A stretch of DNA of 64,000 nt from an uncultured Ruminococcus sp. (GTDB lineage Bacteria; Bacillota; Clostridia; Oscillospirales; Ruminococcaceae). The position numbers and the translations under genes are program-made. Positions 51,711 through 60,278 of this stretch are shown here, one piece after another; positions within the stretch are counted from its first letter, which is position 1, and each line of letters opens with the position of its first letter. The stretch lies in the NCBI GenBank assembly GCA_900541495.1, contig UQKC01000004.1:18727-82726 (forward strand). The letters run 5' to 3'. The notes below the pieces were generated by a model. The model saw only the letters and a list, made by a program, of their open reading frames with translations. It searched no databases and had not been told where the DNA came from.

Positions 51711-53213
51711 ATGAGAATAACCCAGAATTTTTCAGACAGAAAATATCTTAAAAACAGCAGCAGACTTTTATCCGGCTATACAAAAAGTATGCTCAAGATC
51801 GAATCGCAGATGGACTATTTCAGAGCCTCCGAAAACGCTGTAAAGGCAAGCAAGGCAATGACCGTCCGCAAGAATCTTCAGGATCTTTCGATGTATGATT
51901 CCAACCTCAAACTCACAAAGGGTCTTTACGAGGCTGCCGAGCAGAATCTTTATACAGTTGCAAACAAGGTCTATATCGATGTTGCCACAAAACTCGATCA
52001 GGCGTGCAACGGCACTTACGATCAGACACAGCTTGACATTATCGCACATGAGCTTGACCAGTACGCTGACAGTGCTATAAAAACTCTCAACTCCGATTAT
52101 GCCGAGCGCAGACTTTTCGGCGGCACGAACAACTCCTCGCCTGCATTCGGTACCTTGAAAGAGGCTGACGGCATCACGGACGCTCTTGACCCCGTAACGG
52201 GACATAAGATCGTTACATACAATGGTATCCCTGTTGATGATATCAGCGCAGACGGCACTCATTATATGAACCGCATCTCCAAGGACGATTATTACGCTGC
52301 CGTAAATGCAGGAAATAACGATACAGTTATGAGAATAGCTTATGACGAGGGCTATGACAAGGAGATCACCGAGGCAGAATATAACGATATCGTCAACGGC
52401 ACAGGCGCAAATGCTGCTGACCCCGACGCTGTAAGAAAGGAAACACGCGATATCACAAAGGAAGTTTCCGCTGATGAATACGACGCTAACGACCCTGCTT
52501 ACAGCACCAAGGACGGAAAGTTCTACAAGACCGAAACGGTCACAAAATATTATGAAAAAGGTTTCCGCTATTACACAAAGGAAGCCGCTACCGAGGACGA
52601 CTACAACGCTTCCAAGGGTGACGGCACTGTAATAAAGGAAGGAAACAACTACTTCAAGATCTATACGGGCGATGTAGGCGGCTGCAAGCCGATATATGTT
52701 GATATCGGTCTTGGCATAAAGTATAACGACAAGGGCGAAGTTCAGGAGGGAACTGCCATTGATGTAAGCATGAACGGTGCGAAGATAACCGGCACGGGCA
52801 TGACAACGGTCAATTCTTCCGTAAATTCGTCCTATAACAAGGATGATCCGTTCTCCAAGGCTACTTATGACAAGCAGTTCAGCAACAACTTCGTTCAGCT
52901 TATCTATGACGCTGCTGATGCACTCAGAGCGGGCGATGTTTCCCGTGCGAATGCAACGATAGACCTTCTTGACCACGCCAATACGGGAGTTCTTACCGAG
53001 ATCACAACGCTCGGTTCAAAATACAAGAGCACAGAATTCTATCTCGACAAGGACGAGGAATACAAATCGAGCCTTCTCGAACGTCAGAACGATGTTGAGG
53101 GCTGCGATATGAATGAGGAAATAACGAATATGAACGCTATGCAGGCTGCATACAACGCTATGCTCCAGCTCAGTGCCAATGTTCTTCCGAGAAGCATATT
53201 CGATTTCATCTGA
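51711..53213 (+). CDS. flgL: Hook-filament junction protein FlgL (HAP3), enlarged
   Basis: 500 aa; typical FlgL is about 300. N-terminal flagellin-like helix (NSSRLLSGYTKSMLKIESQMDYFRASENAVKASKAM), the RRLFGGTNNSSPAFG hallmark of FlgL (about residues 130-146), and C-terminal ITNMNAMQAAYNAMLQLSANVL. The extra roughly 200 central residues (about 160-370), rich in Tyr/Asp/Lys/Glu, form a probable exposed domain. Follows flgK by 16 bp. Confidence 0.93.
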   Translation: MRITQNFSDRKYLKNSSRLLSGYTKSMLKIESQMDYFRASENAVKASKAMTVRKNLQDLSMYDSNLKLTKGLYEAAEQNLYTVANKVYIDVATKLDQACNGTYDQTQLDIIAHELDQYADSAIKTLNSDYAERRLFGGTNNSSPAFGTLKEADGITDALDPVTGHKIVTYNGIPVDDISADGTHYMNRISKDDYYAAVNAGNNDTVMRIAYDEGYDKEITEAEYNDIVNGTGANAADPDAVRKETRDITKEVSADEYDANDPAYSTKDGKFYKTETVTKYYEKGFRYYTKEAATEDDYNASKGDGTVIKEGNNYFKIYTGDVGGCKPIYVDIGLGIKYNDKGEVQEGTAIDVSMNGAKITGTGMTTVNSSVNSSYNKDDPFSKATYDKQFSNNFVQLIYDAADALRAGDVSRANATIDLLDHANTGVLTEITTLGSKYKSTEFYLDKDEEYKSSLLERQNDVEGCDMNEEITNMNAMQAAYNAMLQLSANVLPRSIFDFI

Positions 53214-53243
53214 TAAGATCTGACGGAAAGCAGGGGATAAATT

Positions 53244-53837
53244 ATGGATCAGCTTCTAAGTATCAAGCATATTCCTATTAAAATCGAAGTCAATGTAACC
53301 AATGCACAGCTCAAGCCGAGAGAGGCAGATCCGCTCGAGCCGTCTGTAAAGATCTCGAGGGGTTCGGACGGAGTAAAGGTTGCGGCGCAGCCTTACAAGG
53401 TCGATATCTCATCGCCGAAGCTTGACAGCTATGTTCCGACTAATGTTCAGCCGAGCGAGCTCACGCTCACATATGATGCCGTTGCAAAAATGGGCGGCAC
53501 GGACGGTACTGCTTCGGCTGCAAATACAACAGCCGTTTCACGCAGCTCCTCGCAGAGCATTGAAGCTATTCTCAGCAAGCTCCCGAAATCAAAGGAGAGC
53601 AGCATCAGCTACAATGACGGAACGCTCAGCATCAATTACAGTATGATCGGCAGTGACAGCAGTTCGGATATAGGTTCGATATCCGATCTTAAAAACGGCT
53701 TTGAATTCATTCCCGGTGATATCGAGTTTATCGTCAGCCAGATGCCTGACCTTGAAATAGAATATCTCGGTGAACCGCTCTATTTCCCGAGAAGCGCTGA
53801 CCCGAACTACAAGGGTGAAGTTGACGTTATAGCCTAA
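53244..53837 (+). CDS. DUF6470 (YviE-like) flagellar-operon protein
   Basis: 197 aa. Position between flgL and fliW is the place of Bacillus yviE. N-terminal HIPIKIEVNVTNAQLK and C-terminal FEFIPGDIEFIVSQMPDLEIEYLGEPLYFPRSADPN fit DUF6470 (PG.ie......P.v.i.y.G.p.Y.P.S..P). A Ser-rich middle. No known function. Confidence 0.85.
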   Translation: MDQLLSIKHIPIKIEVNVTNAQLKPREADPLEPSVKISRGSDGVKVAAQPYKVDISSPKLDSYVPTNVQPSELTLTYDAVAKMGGTDGTASAANTTAVSRSSSQSIEAILSKLPKSKESSISYNDGTLSINYSMIGSDSSSDIGSISDLKNGFEFIPGDIEFIVSQMPDLEIEYLGEPLYFPRSADPNYKGEVDVIA

Positions 53838-53871
53838 GCGTGTGCAATCGTGCCATTAAGAGGATTATTAT

Positions 53872-54303
53872 ATGATAATAAAGACAAGAGATTTCGGCGA
53901 AGAGGAAATTTCCGAGGAGGTCATCATAGACTTCCCGAACGGAGTTTATGCCTTTGAAGAAAACAAGCGATTCGTGCTGCTTTCACCCTGCGGAGAGGAT
54001 AAATATCCGATGTGGCTGCAAAGCGTGGATAATCCGAATCTTTGCTTCATCGTTTTCGACCCGAAAGAGTTCGTTCCCGATTATTCGGTCGAGCTTGACA
54101 GGGAAACGAAAGAACTCCTTGAAGCGAACGGCGAAGAGCTTGACCTTCTTTGTATGGCGGTTGTTCCCGATGAATATATCAACACAACGCTCAACCTCAA
54201 AAGTCCGATCGTGATAAATTCCAAAGCGAAAAAAGGCGTTCAGGTCATCGCTGCGGAAAATTATCCGCTCAAGTTCCCCGCTTTTAAAAAGGAGGGTGCT
54301 TAA
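53872..54303 (+). CDS. fliW: Flagellar assembly factor FliW
   Basis: 143 aa. FPNGVYAFEENKRFVLL (FP.GI.GFE pattern), PMWLQSVDNPNLCFIVFDP, and LKSPIVINSKAKKGVQVI are the FliW motifs. FliW binds CsrA and flagellin and frees flagellin mRNA from repression. The stop abuts the csrA ATG. Confidence 0.96.
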   Translation: MIIKTRDFGEEEISEEVIIDFPNGVYAFEENKRFVLLSPCGEDKYPMWLQSVDNPNLCFIVFDPKEFVPDYSVELDRETKELLEANGEELDLLCMAVVPDEYINTTLNLKSPIVINSKAKKGVQVIAAENYPLKFPAFKKEGA

Positions 54304-54534
54304 ATGCTGGTCGTTTCGAGAAAAAAGGACGAGAGCATCATCATCGGCGACAATATCAAGGTCACGGTCGTTGAAATATCGAAAGACCGCATAAGGATAG
54401 GCGTTGACGCTCCCGAAAATGTCAAGATCGCGCGAAGCGAGCTTTACGATACAGAAAAATTCAATATGCAGGCTGCGATAAATAAGCCATCTATCGACAT
54501 TCTCGCAGCTTTGCTTGACAAAAACACTAAGTGA
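54304..54534 (+). CDS. csrA: Translational regulator CsrA
   Basis: 76 aa. MLVVSRKKDESIIIGDNIKV, ISKDRIRIGVDAP and the IARSEL motif are conserved. Dimer that binds GGA-bearing hairpins in mRNA such as the flagellin leader. Partner FliW is the previous gene. Starts at the nucleotide after the fliW stop codon. Confidence 0.97.
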   Translation: MLVVSRKKDESIIIGDNIKVTVVEISKDRIRIGVDAPENVKIARSELYDTEKFNMQAAINKPSIDILAALLDKNTK

Positions 54535-54548
54535 AAGGATGAATTGAT

Positions 54549-56429
54549 ATGGCAAGCAGTACATCTTCAACTTCTTCAACCTCCAGCTTATGGAGCAATA
54601 ACAGAATGTCCGGTCTTATGTCCGGACTTGACACAGAAAGCCTTGTTAAATCAATGGCTGCAAACACAAAGAACCGGCTTAACACGAAGAAGCAGAAGCT
54701 TCAGACTTTACAGTGGAAGCAGGAAGCTTACCGTTCAAGCATTTCAAAAATTTCTGAATTCCAGAAAAAGTTCCTTGACTGGGGCAGCGATACCTCGATA
54801 AAGGCAAACTCAGTTATGAACAAGTTCAAGGCTGAATCCACGAATGATAAGCTTGCAGTTTCCGCAAGTTCATCTGCAACGCCTGCTACCTATTATATCA
54901 GCGCTGCAACATCGGCTTCGGCTGCTCAGGTAACGTCATCGGGGGCAATATCGACCGACCAGATCGCTCTTGATTTCAGCAATAACGTTGATGGCAAGGA
55001 ATATACCGTTAAAATGACCTACAACGGCACAACAAGAGAAGTTAAGTTCATGGGCAGCACCGATGAGGATACCGCAAAGGCTAACTTCCTCAAAGCCGCA
55101 AACGAAACTTTCAAGGATATCAAGACCGACGCTCAGGGCTTTGAATTCAAGGACGGAACTTCGACCCTTGTTTTCAACAACGCAAATGACGGCATCAGAC
55201 ATACATTCAGCATTCAGTACAACAGCGAAGCTGTAGGTCTTTCAAGCACTGTCGGCAGCACAATGGGTACGACCACAAAGCTCGGCGATGCAGCTTTCAA
55301 TACCGCACTCGATGATGATGCTTTGTTTGAATTTACCATAAACGGCGAAAAATTCACCTTTGAAAAGAGCAACACTATCGGTGATGTCATAAACACAATC
55401 AACAAGGCTGATATTGGCGTAAAGGCTACATTCAGCACCATGACGCAGAGCTTTAAGCTTGAATCGACGGAAACAGGTACGGCAGGAAAGCTGAACATTG
55501 AACAGACACGCGGAAACCTTCTCAACTCCCTGTTCAACAGCAGTGACGACTTCACCAAAAAGGACGTTTACGGCAAGAACGGTACAATTACTATCAGCAC
55601 CGACGGTGAAAACTACACCACCTACACAAGTGCAAGCAACGAGTACACCTTTGACGGCACGACCTTCAATATCGGCAAGCTCGGCAACTTCGATTCCTCC
55701 GCTGAGGGCGTTGACGAGATAACCGTGACCACAGAAAAGGACACTTCCTCTATCAAGGAAACAGTTATAAAGTTCATCGATGCATACAATCAGCTTCTCG
55801 ATGATGTTTACGGCGAGATACAAACCTCCCGTCCGAAGAAGAACGGCTCTTACTACGATCCTCTTACCGATGAGCAGGAAGAAGAAATGAAGTCGGACGA
55901 GATCGAGAAGTGGAACAACGAAGCAAAGAAGGGTCTTCTCTATCAGGATAACTATCTTTCCACTTTCGTTTCGAGCATCAGAGGTGCAATGTCTTCCGCA
56001 AAGGTTGACGGCTTCACGCTCTATGACCTCGGCATAAGCCTTGCGTCCGACTGGAAGAGCAACGGCAAGCTCGTTGTTGACGAGGATAAGCTCGAAAACG
56101 CGATCAATAACTACGGCGACAAGGTAACAAGCTTCTTCGTTGATACCGACAAGGGACTTGCTGCAACGCTCAACAATGAGATCGACAGAGCTATCTCAAC
56201 AAGAGATAAAAAGGTCGGATATCTCTCGGGTATTGCAGGCATCGAGAACACAACGACCGAAAAAGACAATGCTCTCTATTCGCAGATCAGCAATATGCAG
56301 ACTCTTATCAATAACCTCCAGACAAGATATGAGAACGAAATGGAGCGTTACTGGAAGCAGTTCACAGCGCTTGAAACATATATGAGCAATATGCAGAGCC
56401 AGTCATCTATCTTCGGTTCGGATTCATAA
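54549..56429 (+). CDS. fliD: Filament cap protein FliD (HAP2)
   Basis: 626 aa. FliD N-domain (MSGLMSGLDTESLVKSMAANTKNRLNTKKQKLQTLQWKQEAYR, residues about 19-65) and C-domain ending in helical LINNLQTRYENEMERYWKQFTALETYMSNMQSQSSIF. Sits on the filament tip and guides flagellin folding. A Thr/Ser-rich leader precedes the signature. A large hairpin follows the gene. Confidence 0.95.
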   Translation: MASSTSSTSSTSSLWSNNRMSGLMSGLDTESLVKSMAANTKNRLNTKKQKLQTLQWKQEAYRSSISKISEFQKKFLDWGSDTSIKANSVMNKFKAESTNDKLAVSASSSATPATYYISAATSASAAQVTSSGAISTDQIALDFSNNVDGKEYTVKMTYNGTTREVKFMGSTDEDTAKANFLKAANETFKDIKTDAQGFEFKDGTSTLVFNNANDGIRHTFSIQYNSEAVGLSSTVGSTMGTTTKLGDAAFNTALDDDALFEFTINGEKFTFEKSNTIGDVINTINKADIGVKATFSTMTQSFKLESTETGTAGKLNIEQTRGNLLNSLFNSSDDFTKKDVYGKNGTITISTDGENYTTYTSASNEYTFDGTTFNIGKLGNFDSSAEGVDEITVTTEKDTSSIKETVIKFIDAYNQLLDDVYGEIQTSRPKKNGSYYDPLTDEQEEEMKSDEIEKWNNEAKKGLLYQDNYLSTFVSSIRGAMSSAKVDGFTLYDLGISLASDWKSNGKLVVDEDKLENAINNYGDKVTSFFVDTDKGLAATLNNEIDRAISTRDKKVGYLSGIAGIENTTTEKDNALYSQISNMQTLINNLQTRYENEMERYWKQFTALETYMSNMQSQSSIFGSDS

Positions 56430-56444
56430 GTCCAATCCCGAAAA

Positions 56445-56482
56445 GGTATGCTTTTACCGCAGATGCATGGTAAAAGCATACC
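56445..56482 (+). promoter_or_regulatory. Perfect 14-bp hairpin between fliD and fliS
   Basis: GGTATGCTTTTACC (56445-56458) and GGTAAAAGCATACC (56469-56482), 10-nt loop, no T-run. More likely an mRNA processing or stability element, or a leaky attenuator, than a full terminator. Confidence 0.7.
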
Positions 56483-56510
56483 CTTAAATAACTAATGGGC
56501 GGTGTTTTCC

Positions 56511-56876
56511 ATGGTACCAAATCCATATCAGAAATATATGAACAATGTCGTCACGACAATGACTCCTGCGCAGCTTCTCATTGCGCTTTATGACAAGGCA
56601 ATAGTTGAGCTGAAAAAGGCTGTTATCTATATCGAGGACAAGGATATCCCAAAGGCTCATAATTCGATAACAAGAGTCGGAGATATCATCGATGCGCTCG
56701 ATGCGAGCTTAAAGGAAAATTACGAGATCACAGACAATCTCGCTGCACTCTACCAGTATTTCCGTGAGCAGATCATTCAGGCGAATATAAAGAAGGACAA
56801 AGCGATATTGGAATCACTCATTCCGTTCTTTCAGGAGCTTCGCGATGCTTTCGATGAAGCGAGCAAAAAGATCTGA
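56511..56876 (+). CDS. fliS: Flagellin export chaperone FliS
   Basis: 121 aa from ATG 56511; a GTG at 56502 is an alternative. NPYQKYMNNVVTTMTPAQLLIALYDKAIVELKKAVIYIEDKD is the FliS signature. Binds the flagellin C-terminus before export; may also bind FliW. No flagellin gene in the window. Confidence 0.95.
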   Translation: MVPNPYQKYMNNVVTTMTPAQLLIALYDKAIVELKKAVIYIEDKDIPKAHNSITRVGDIIDALDASLKENYEITDNLAALYQYFREQIIQANIKKDKAILESLIPFFQELRDAFDEASKKI

Positions 56877-56898
56877 GTTTAAAAGCCGTATTTAATTT

Positions 56899-56916
56899 GC
56901 CGTGGGGCTTCTCCAC
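56899..56916 (-). repeat. Short GGGAAGCC-family repeat
   Basis: GCCGTGGGGCTTCTCCACC, in the same orientation as the units before fliK and inverse to those at 4997 and 16248. Confidence 0.5.
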
Positions 56917-56934
56917 CATAAAGGGGGCGTTCGT

Positions 56935-57408
56935 TTGAACAGAACCATTATCGAACTGATGGACGATAAAATTCATCAGCTTGAACATTACAATGAAATA
57001 ACTTCCCGTATCATCACCGAGGACAGCATCGACGGCGTGGGCGACCTTATCGAAGAGCGGCAGCAAATACTCACCAATATGGATGGTATCTCTGTCGCAG
57101 TCAAGCAGTACGTCAGCGAGCAGTCTATCGAGCGTATGGATAAGATAAACGCTCTTCTCCGCTTTGAGCAGATAGACGACCTCAACGGCGATCTTATGCA
57201 GCTTCAGGATAAGATAAAGCGCGTTCAGGAGCTTCGCGAGGAGATAAAGAACAACGATAAAAAAGCGTATGATCGCCTTGCAAAGCAGCGCGACGAGATA
57301 AAGCAGAAGCTTGATGAAGCCGCAAAGAGCAAGCAGGTCGCAGATTACTGTTCATCTTCCAACGCGGCAGATGTCAGCAAGGGAAGAAAGCTGAATATTT
57401 CCAATTAG
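56935..57408 (+). CDS. FliT-like helical flagellar protein
   Basis: 157 aa from TTG 56935, fixed by AAGGGGG at 56921-56927. Entirely helical with heptad Lys/Glu/Gln/Leu and Ile. The place after fliS and the size fit FliT, the FliD chaperone, but sequence motifs are too weak to name it. It may equally be a second FlgN-type chaperone. Confidence 0.65.
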   Translation: MNRTIIELMDDKIHQLEHYNEITSRIITEDSIDGVGDLIEERQQILTNMDGISVAVKQYVSEQSIERMDKINALLRFEQIDDLNGDLMQLQDKIKRVQELREEIKNNDKKAYDRLAKQRDEIKQKLDEAAKSKQVADYCSSSNAADVSKGRKLNISN

Positions 57409-57455
57409 AAAGCATAAAATAATATAAAAAAGCTTCCATTTGTATGGGAGCATAT

Positions 57456-57532
57456 GCATCTGTAGCTCAGCTGGATAGAGCGTCAGACTCCGACTCTGAA
57501 GGCCGTGGGTTCGAATCCCGTCAGATGCACCA
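57456..57532 (+). tRNA. tRNA-Arg (anticodon CCG)
   Basis: Cloverleaf: acceptor GCATCTG/CAGATGC, D-arm with AGCTCAG...GGATAGAGC, anticodon stem TCAGA/TCTGA around loop CTCCGAC (anticodon CCG, reads CGG), T-arm with GTTCGAATC. CCA is encoded. It follows the FliT-like gene by about 47 bp. Confidence 0.97.
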
Positions 57533-57540
57533 CGCATTTT

Positions 57541-57571
57541 ACGCCGTTTGAGAATGTTCAAGCGGCGTTTT
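57541..57571 (+). terminator. Terminator after tRNA-Arg
   Basis: ACGCCGTTTGA pairs with TCAAGCGGCGT (one wobble), 6-nt loop, then TTTT. Confidence 0.8.
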
Positions 57572-57592
57572 GCATTGCATACTCCGTACAAC

Positions 57593-57643
57593 AAAATACC
57601 CGAGCAGGTCGTTATTCAGCTGACCTGCCCGGGTATTTTTATT
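57593..57643. terminator. Bidirectional terminator
   Basis: AAAATACCCG...GCAGGTC pairs with GACCTGC...CGGGTATTTTT. A-run on the left, T-run on the right, so it can stop the minus-strand antitoxin transcript and plus-strand readthrough. Confidence 0.85.
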
Positions 57644-57860
57644 CTGCGTATTTTTCAAGATTATCCCAGTCTATATCCTCATCGGAAATATAGCCGCTCT
57701 TTTCCGCATTATCTATCTGCTTGCGCTCATCGGAAGTAACCTTTGTAAAATCGGGATCCCAAGCAAGCACAAAACGTTTGATAGTTTCATACGCAAGTTC
57801 CTGCTCCTGCTCGGGGAGCATTTCATACATTTTAACTATCTGCTGTGTTCTCGGTGACAT
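57639..57860 (-). CDS. Small acidic antitoxin-like protein
   Basis: 73 aa, acidic; helical start (QQIVKMYEMLPEQEQELAYETIKRFVLAWD), then a charged tail ending DEDIDWDNLEKYAE. Encoded 13 bp downstream of the RelE-like toxin. Small helical, acidic partners of this kind neutralise RelE/ParE toxins. No DNA-binding motif (RHH or HTH) is plain. AGGAGG-type site before ATG 57860. Family not identified. Confidence 0.75.
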   Translation of the reverse strand: MSPRTQQIVKMYEMLPEQEQELAYETIKRFVLAWDPDFTKVTSDERKQIDNAEKSGYISDEDIDWDNLEKYAE

Positions 57861-57873
57861 ACAAACAACCTCC

Positions 57874-58134
57874 TTATTTATAAATATCTCCTCTTGAACC
57901 TATGTCTATAATATACAATATTTTCAACTGGTTGTCAATATCGTATCGGTAAATAATGCGGTATTTACCTACCCGAAGCCTCATTCTTCCGTCATCATAT
58001 CCCTGTAAGACTTTTATATCGCCCTCGGGAGGTGTGACCGTAAGCCCTTTTATTGCCTCTCGAATATTATTTGCAATTGGCTTCTGAATTTTTGCAAGAA
58101 ATTTGAGGGCATCTTTTGAGTATTTTATATTCAT
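57874..58134 (-). CDS. RelE/ParE-superfamily toxin
   Basis: 86 aa, basic. MNIKYSKDALKFLAKIQKPIANNIREAI, then VLQGYDDGRMRLRVGKYRIIYRYDI and ILYIIDIGSRGDIYK match the RelE/YafQ/YoeB-like fold (R[LV]R.G.YRiiY pattern with D.G.RgdIY tail). Such toxins cut mRNA at the ribosome. Encoded upstream of its antitoxin, the reverse of relBE. Confidence 0.88.
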   Translation of the reverse strand: MNIKYSKDALKFLAKIQKPIANNIREAIKGLTVTPPEGDIKVLQGYDDGRMRLRVGKYRIIYRYDIDNQLKILYIIDIGSRGDIYK

Positions 58135-58317
58135 TCGCTGTTATCTTTCTTTCAATATTGAATGGATATTGTTGTGAATGTTTTCTAATGCTAAGATAAC
58201 ATATCGGGAGTTATTTGTCAAGGTTTATAAAAGGTATTTGAGTACGTAAATTTAATAAGAGTAAGTTTTTAAATCGCAAAATGTCAGGCATTTTACAGAA
58301 AAAATTTCCCCAACCCC

Positions 58318-58346
58318 TTGAAAAAAACGAATAAATGTGCTATAAT
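58318..58346 (+). promoter_or_regulatory. Sigma-A promoter of the NUDIX gene
   Basis: TTGAAA (58318-58323), 17 bp, TATAAT (58341-58346) with TGC before it. Confidence 0.8.
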
Positions 58347-58388
58347 TTTCAAAAGAACATTTGTTGCTTTGTAAAGGAGCGTTTTAAT

Positions 58389-58925
58389 ATGCATCTTCAG
58401 GAAAAAACAGTTGAAACAGAGCTGATCTTTGACGGCAGAATCATAAAAGTACGCAAGGATAAGGCAGAACTCGAAAACGGCGCGATAGTTACCCGTGAGC
58501 TCGTTATCCACCCCGGCGGAGTCTGCGTTGTTCCGGTGAATGAAAAGGGCGAGGTCTATCTCGTAAAGCAGTTCCGCTATCCTTTTCAGGAAGTTCTTAC
58601 GGAGATACCTGCGGGAAAGCTTGAAGTCGGTGAAGATCACCGCAGTGCAGGTCTGCGCGAGCTTAAAGAGGAAGTCGGTGCGGAGTGCGAAAACTTCGAG
58701 TATCTCGGCGTGATGTACCCCTCGGTCGCTTATCTCACAGAAAAGATACATATGTATCTTGCGACGGGACTTTCTTTCGGCGAGCAGCATCTTGATGAGG
58801 ACGAATTCCTCGATGTTGAGAAAATGCCACTTTCGCAGGCTGTTGAAATGGTCATGAACGGCGAGATAAAGGACGGAAAGACCCAGAGTGCGCTTCTTCT
58901 TGCCGCAAGAAAGCTTGGAATATAA
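58389..58925 (+). CDS. NUDIX hydrolase, ADP-ribose pyrophosphatase type
   Basis: 178 aa from ATG 58389 (AAGGAGCG). Nudix box GKLEVGEDHRSAGLRELKEEVG (G-x5-E-x5-[AG]-x-R-E-L-x-E-E-x-G) near residue 78. QFRYPFQEVLTEIPAG upstream is typical for ADP-ribose pyrophosphatases. Hydrolyses ADP-ribose to AMP and ribose 5-phosphate; substrate inferred. Confidence 0.9.
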   Translation: MHLQEKTVETELIFDGRIIKVRKDKAELENGAIVTRELVIHPGGVCVVPVNEKGEVYLVKQFRYPFQEVLTEIPAGKLEVGEDHRSAGLRELKEEVGAECENFEYLGVMYPSVAYLTEKIHMYLATGLSFGEQHLDEDEFLDVEKMPLSQAVEMVMNGEIKDGKTQSALLLAARKLGI

Positions 58926-58973
58926 ATTTTTGCGTAATAAACGCGGCATCTTTGTTTTCTCTGAAAATAAAAA

Positions 58974-58998
58974 AGCCGTCCCCGAGAAAGGGACGGCG
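58974..58998 (-). terminator. Terminator after spoVG (minus strand)
   Basis: Minus-strand GCCGTCCC...GGGGACGGC followed by TTTTTTA. Confidence 0.85.
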
Positions 58999-59013
58999 AA
59001 GTTTACGGTTTTA

Positions 59014-59316
59014 TCAGAGGATAGTGCCTGACTGTTCTGCTTCGAGTTCAGCCTGCATAAGCTCGATGTGACGGGTGTAAGCGTCAAGGATCTGACCTTC
59101 GATGCTTCCTCTTGCTTCGGGGGAGATAGGGTGAACGATATCGCGGAACATTCCGTTTTCATCACGTCTGCTCGGCATTGCAACGAAAAGACGCTCATCG
59201 CCCTGAACTACCTTGATATCGTGGATAGCGAGCATATCATCGATAGTGATGGAGATGATTGCACGGAGTCTGCCCTCGGGAATTATTTTTCTGATTTTGA
59301 TGTCTGTAATGTTCAT
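59014..59316 (-). CDS. spoVG: Septation/RNA-binding regulator SpoVG
   Basis: 100 aa from ATG 59316 with AGGAGA; the longer frame to 59382 is rejected. MNITDIKIRKI..GRLRAIISITIDDMLAIHDIKVVQGDERLFVAMPSRRD and the DIVHPISPEAR element are SpoVG hallmarks. Binds nucleic acid and acts in sporulation septation and general regulation. Terminator at 58974-58998. Confidence 0.97.
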   Translation of the reverse strand: MNITDIKIRKIIPEGRLRAIISITIDDMLAIHDIKVVQGDERLFVAMPSRRDENGMFRDIVHPISPEARGSIEGQILDAYTRHIELMQAELEAEQSGTIL

Positions 59317-59701
59317 AATAGGTTTCTCCTTTGTGATGATTAAAAAGCCTGTGCCGTTTTCCGTCGGCAAGGTCATTGACAAAAATTATGACAGGCAGCC
59401 GCTCCGAGGATTCGGAGTTGAGCAGGAAGATTATGTATCTATTTTGCTCTATTCATGATGATTTTATACTGCGAATGAAGCCAGAAGCGGACATTCCGGT
59501 AAAAAATGATCTGTTTATTGCATATCACAGCTTATAATATAACATATTATAGTTAAGTATTTCTGAATGTTAAATGATTTAGTTGTGAATTTGGATTGAT
59601 TTTTTGTAAATATTTTTTCAGCGGAAATTTTACTGAAAATGAAACAAAAGCAACATTTAGGTGAAGTATGGAAAAAACGGCTTTTTTTGGAGGGGATAAG
59701 A
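59317..59701. other. Divergent intergenic region
   Basis: 385 bp, AT-rich. Must hold the spoVG promoter (minus) and the promoter of the next gene (plus). No clear sigma-H or sigma-A pair was found. Confidence 0.4.
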
Positions 59702-60181
59702 ATGAAGCTTTATATAAAACAGCGTTTGTTCAGCTGGACGGACAGCTTTGATATTTACGATGAAAATATGGACAAAAAATATACAGCAAAGGCCGATTTT
59801 CTCGCCATTGGACACAGGATACGGGTCTTTGACCGTTTCGGCGGTGAGATCGGCTATATACAGGAAAAGCTTCTTCGTATATTTGCCGAATTTGATGTTC
59901 ATATCGGCGGAAGATACCTCGGTAGGATAAAGAGAAAGATGACCTTTTTTATTCCTAAGTATGACATTGACTACAACGGCTGGAGCATAGAGGGCGATTT
60001 TTTCGGCTGGAATTATAGTGTAAGGCAGCCGAACGGTCTTGTTGCCGCCAATATCACAAGGGAGCTTTTTCACCTTACCGATACATACTCTATTGAAATT
60101 TTTGACGATTCCGATGAGATAAACGTTCTTATGCTTGTGCTGGCTATCGATGCGGCGAACTGCAGCAAAAATAATTCGTAA
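59702..60181 (+). CDS. LURP-one-related (YxjI-like) protein
   Basis: 159 aa from ATG 59702 with GGAGGGGA. MKLYIKQRLFSWTDSFDIYDENMDKKYTAKADFLAIGHRIRVFD...EIGYIQEKLLRIF...FEV-type strands match the LOR/DUF567 beta-barrel (tubby-like) found in small bacterial proteins. Function unknown; some bind phospholipid or act near the membrane. Confidence 0.8.
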   Translation: MKLYIKQRLFSWTDSFDIYDENMDKKYTAKADFLAIGHRIRVFDRFGGEIGYIQEKLLRIFAEFDVHIGGRYLGRIKRKMTFFIPKYDIDYNGWSIEGDFFGWNYSVRQPNGLVAANITRELFHLTDTYSIEIFDDSDEINVLMLVLAIDAANCSKNNS

Positions 60182-60278
60182 TTTTGCAGATCGCAATATC
60201 CGGGGACTGCACAATGAAAAACAATGACAAGTAGTTATTGTTTTACGCGATAAAGAGGAATTTAATGGGGAGAAATAC

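Noticed and set aside
51768..52976. 402-codon minus-strand ORF
   Set aside because: Antisense to flgL, which is clearly coding.
57421..57455. Hairpin AAGCTTCCATTTGTATGGGAGC before tRNA-Arg as a terminator
   Set aside because: Short imperfect stem with no T-run; not supported.
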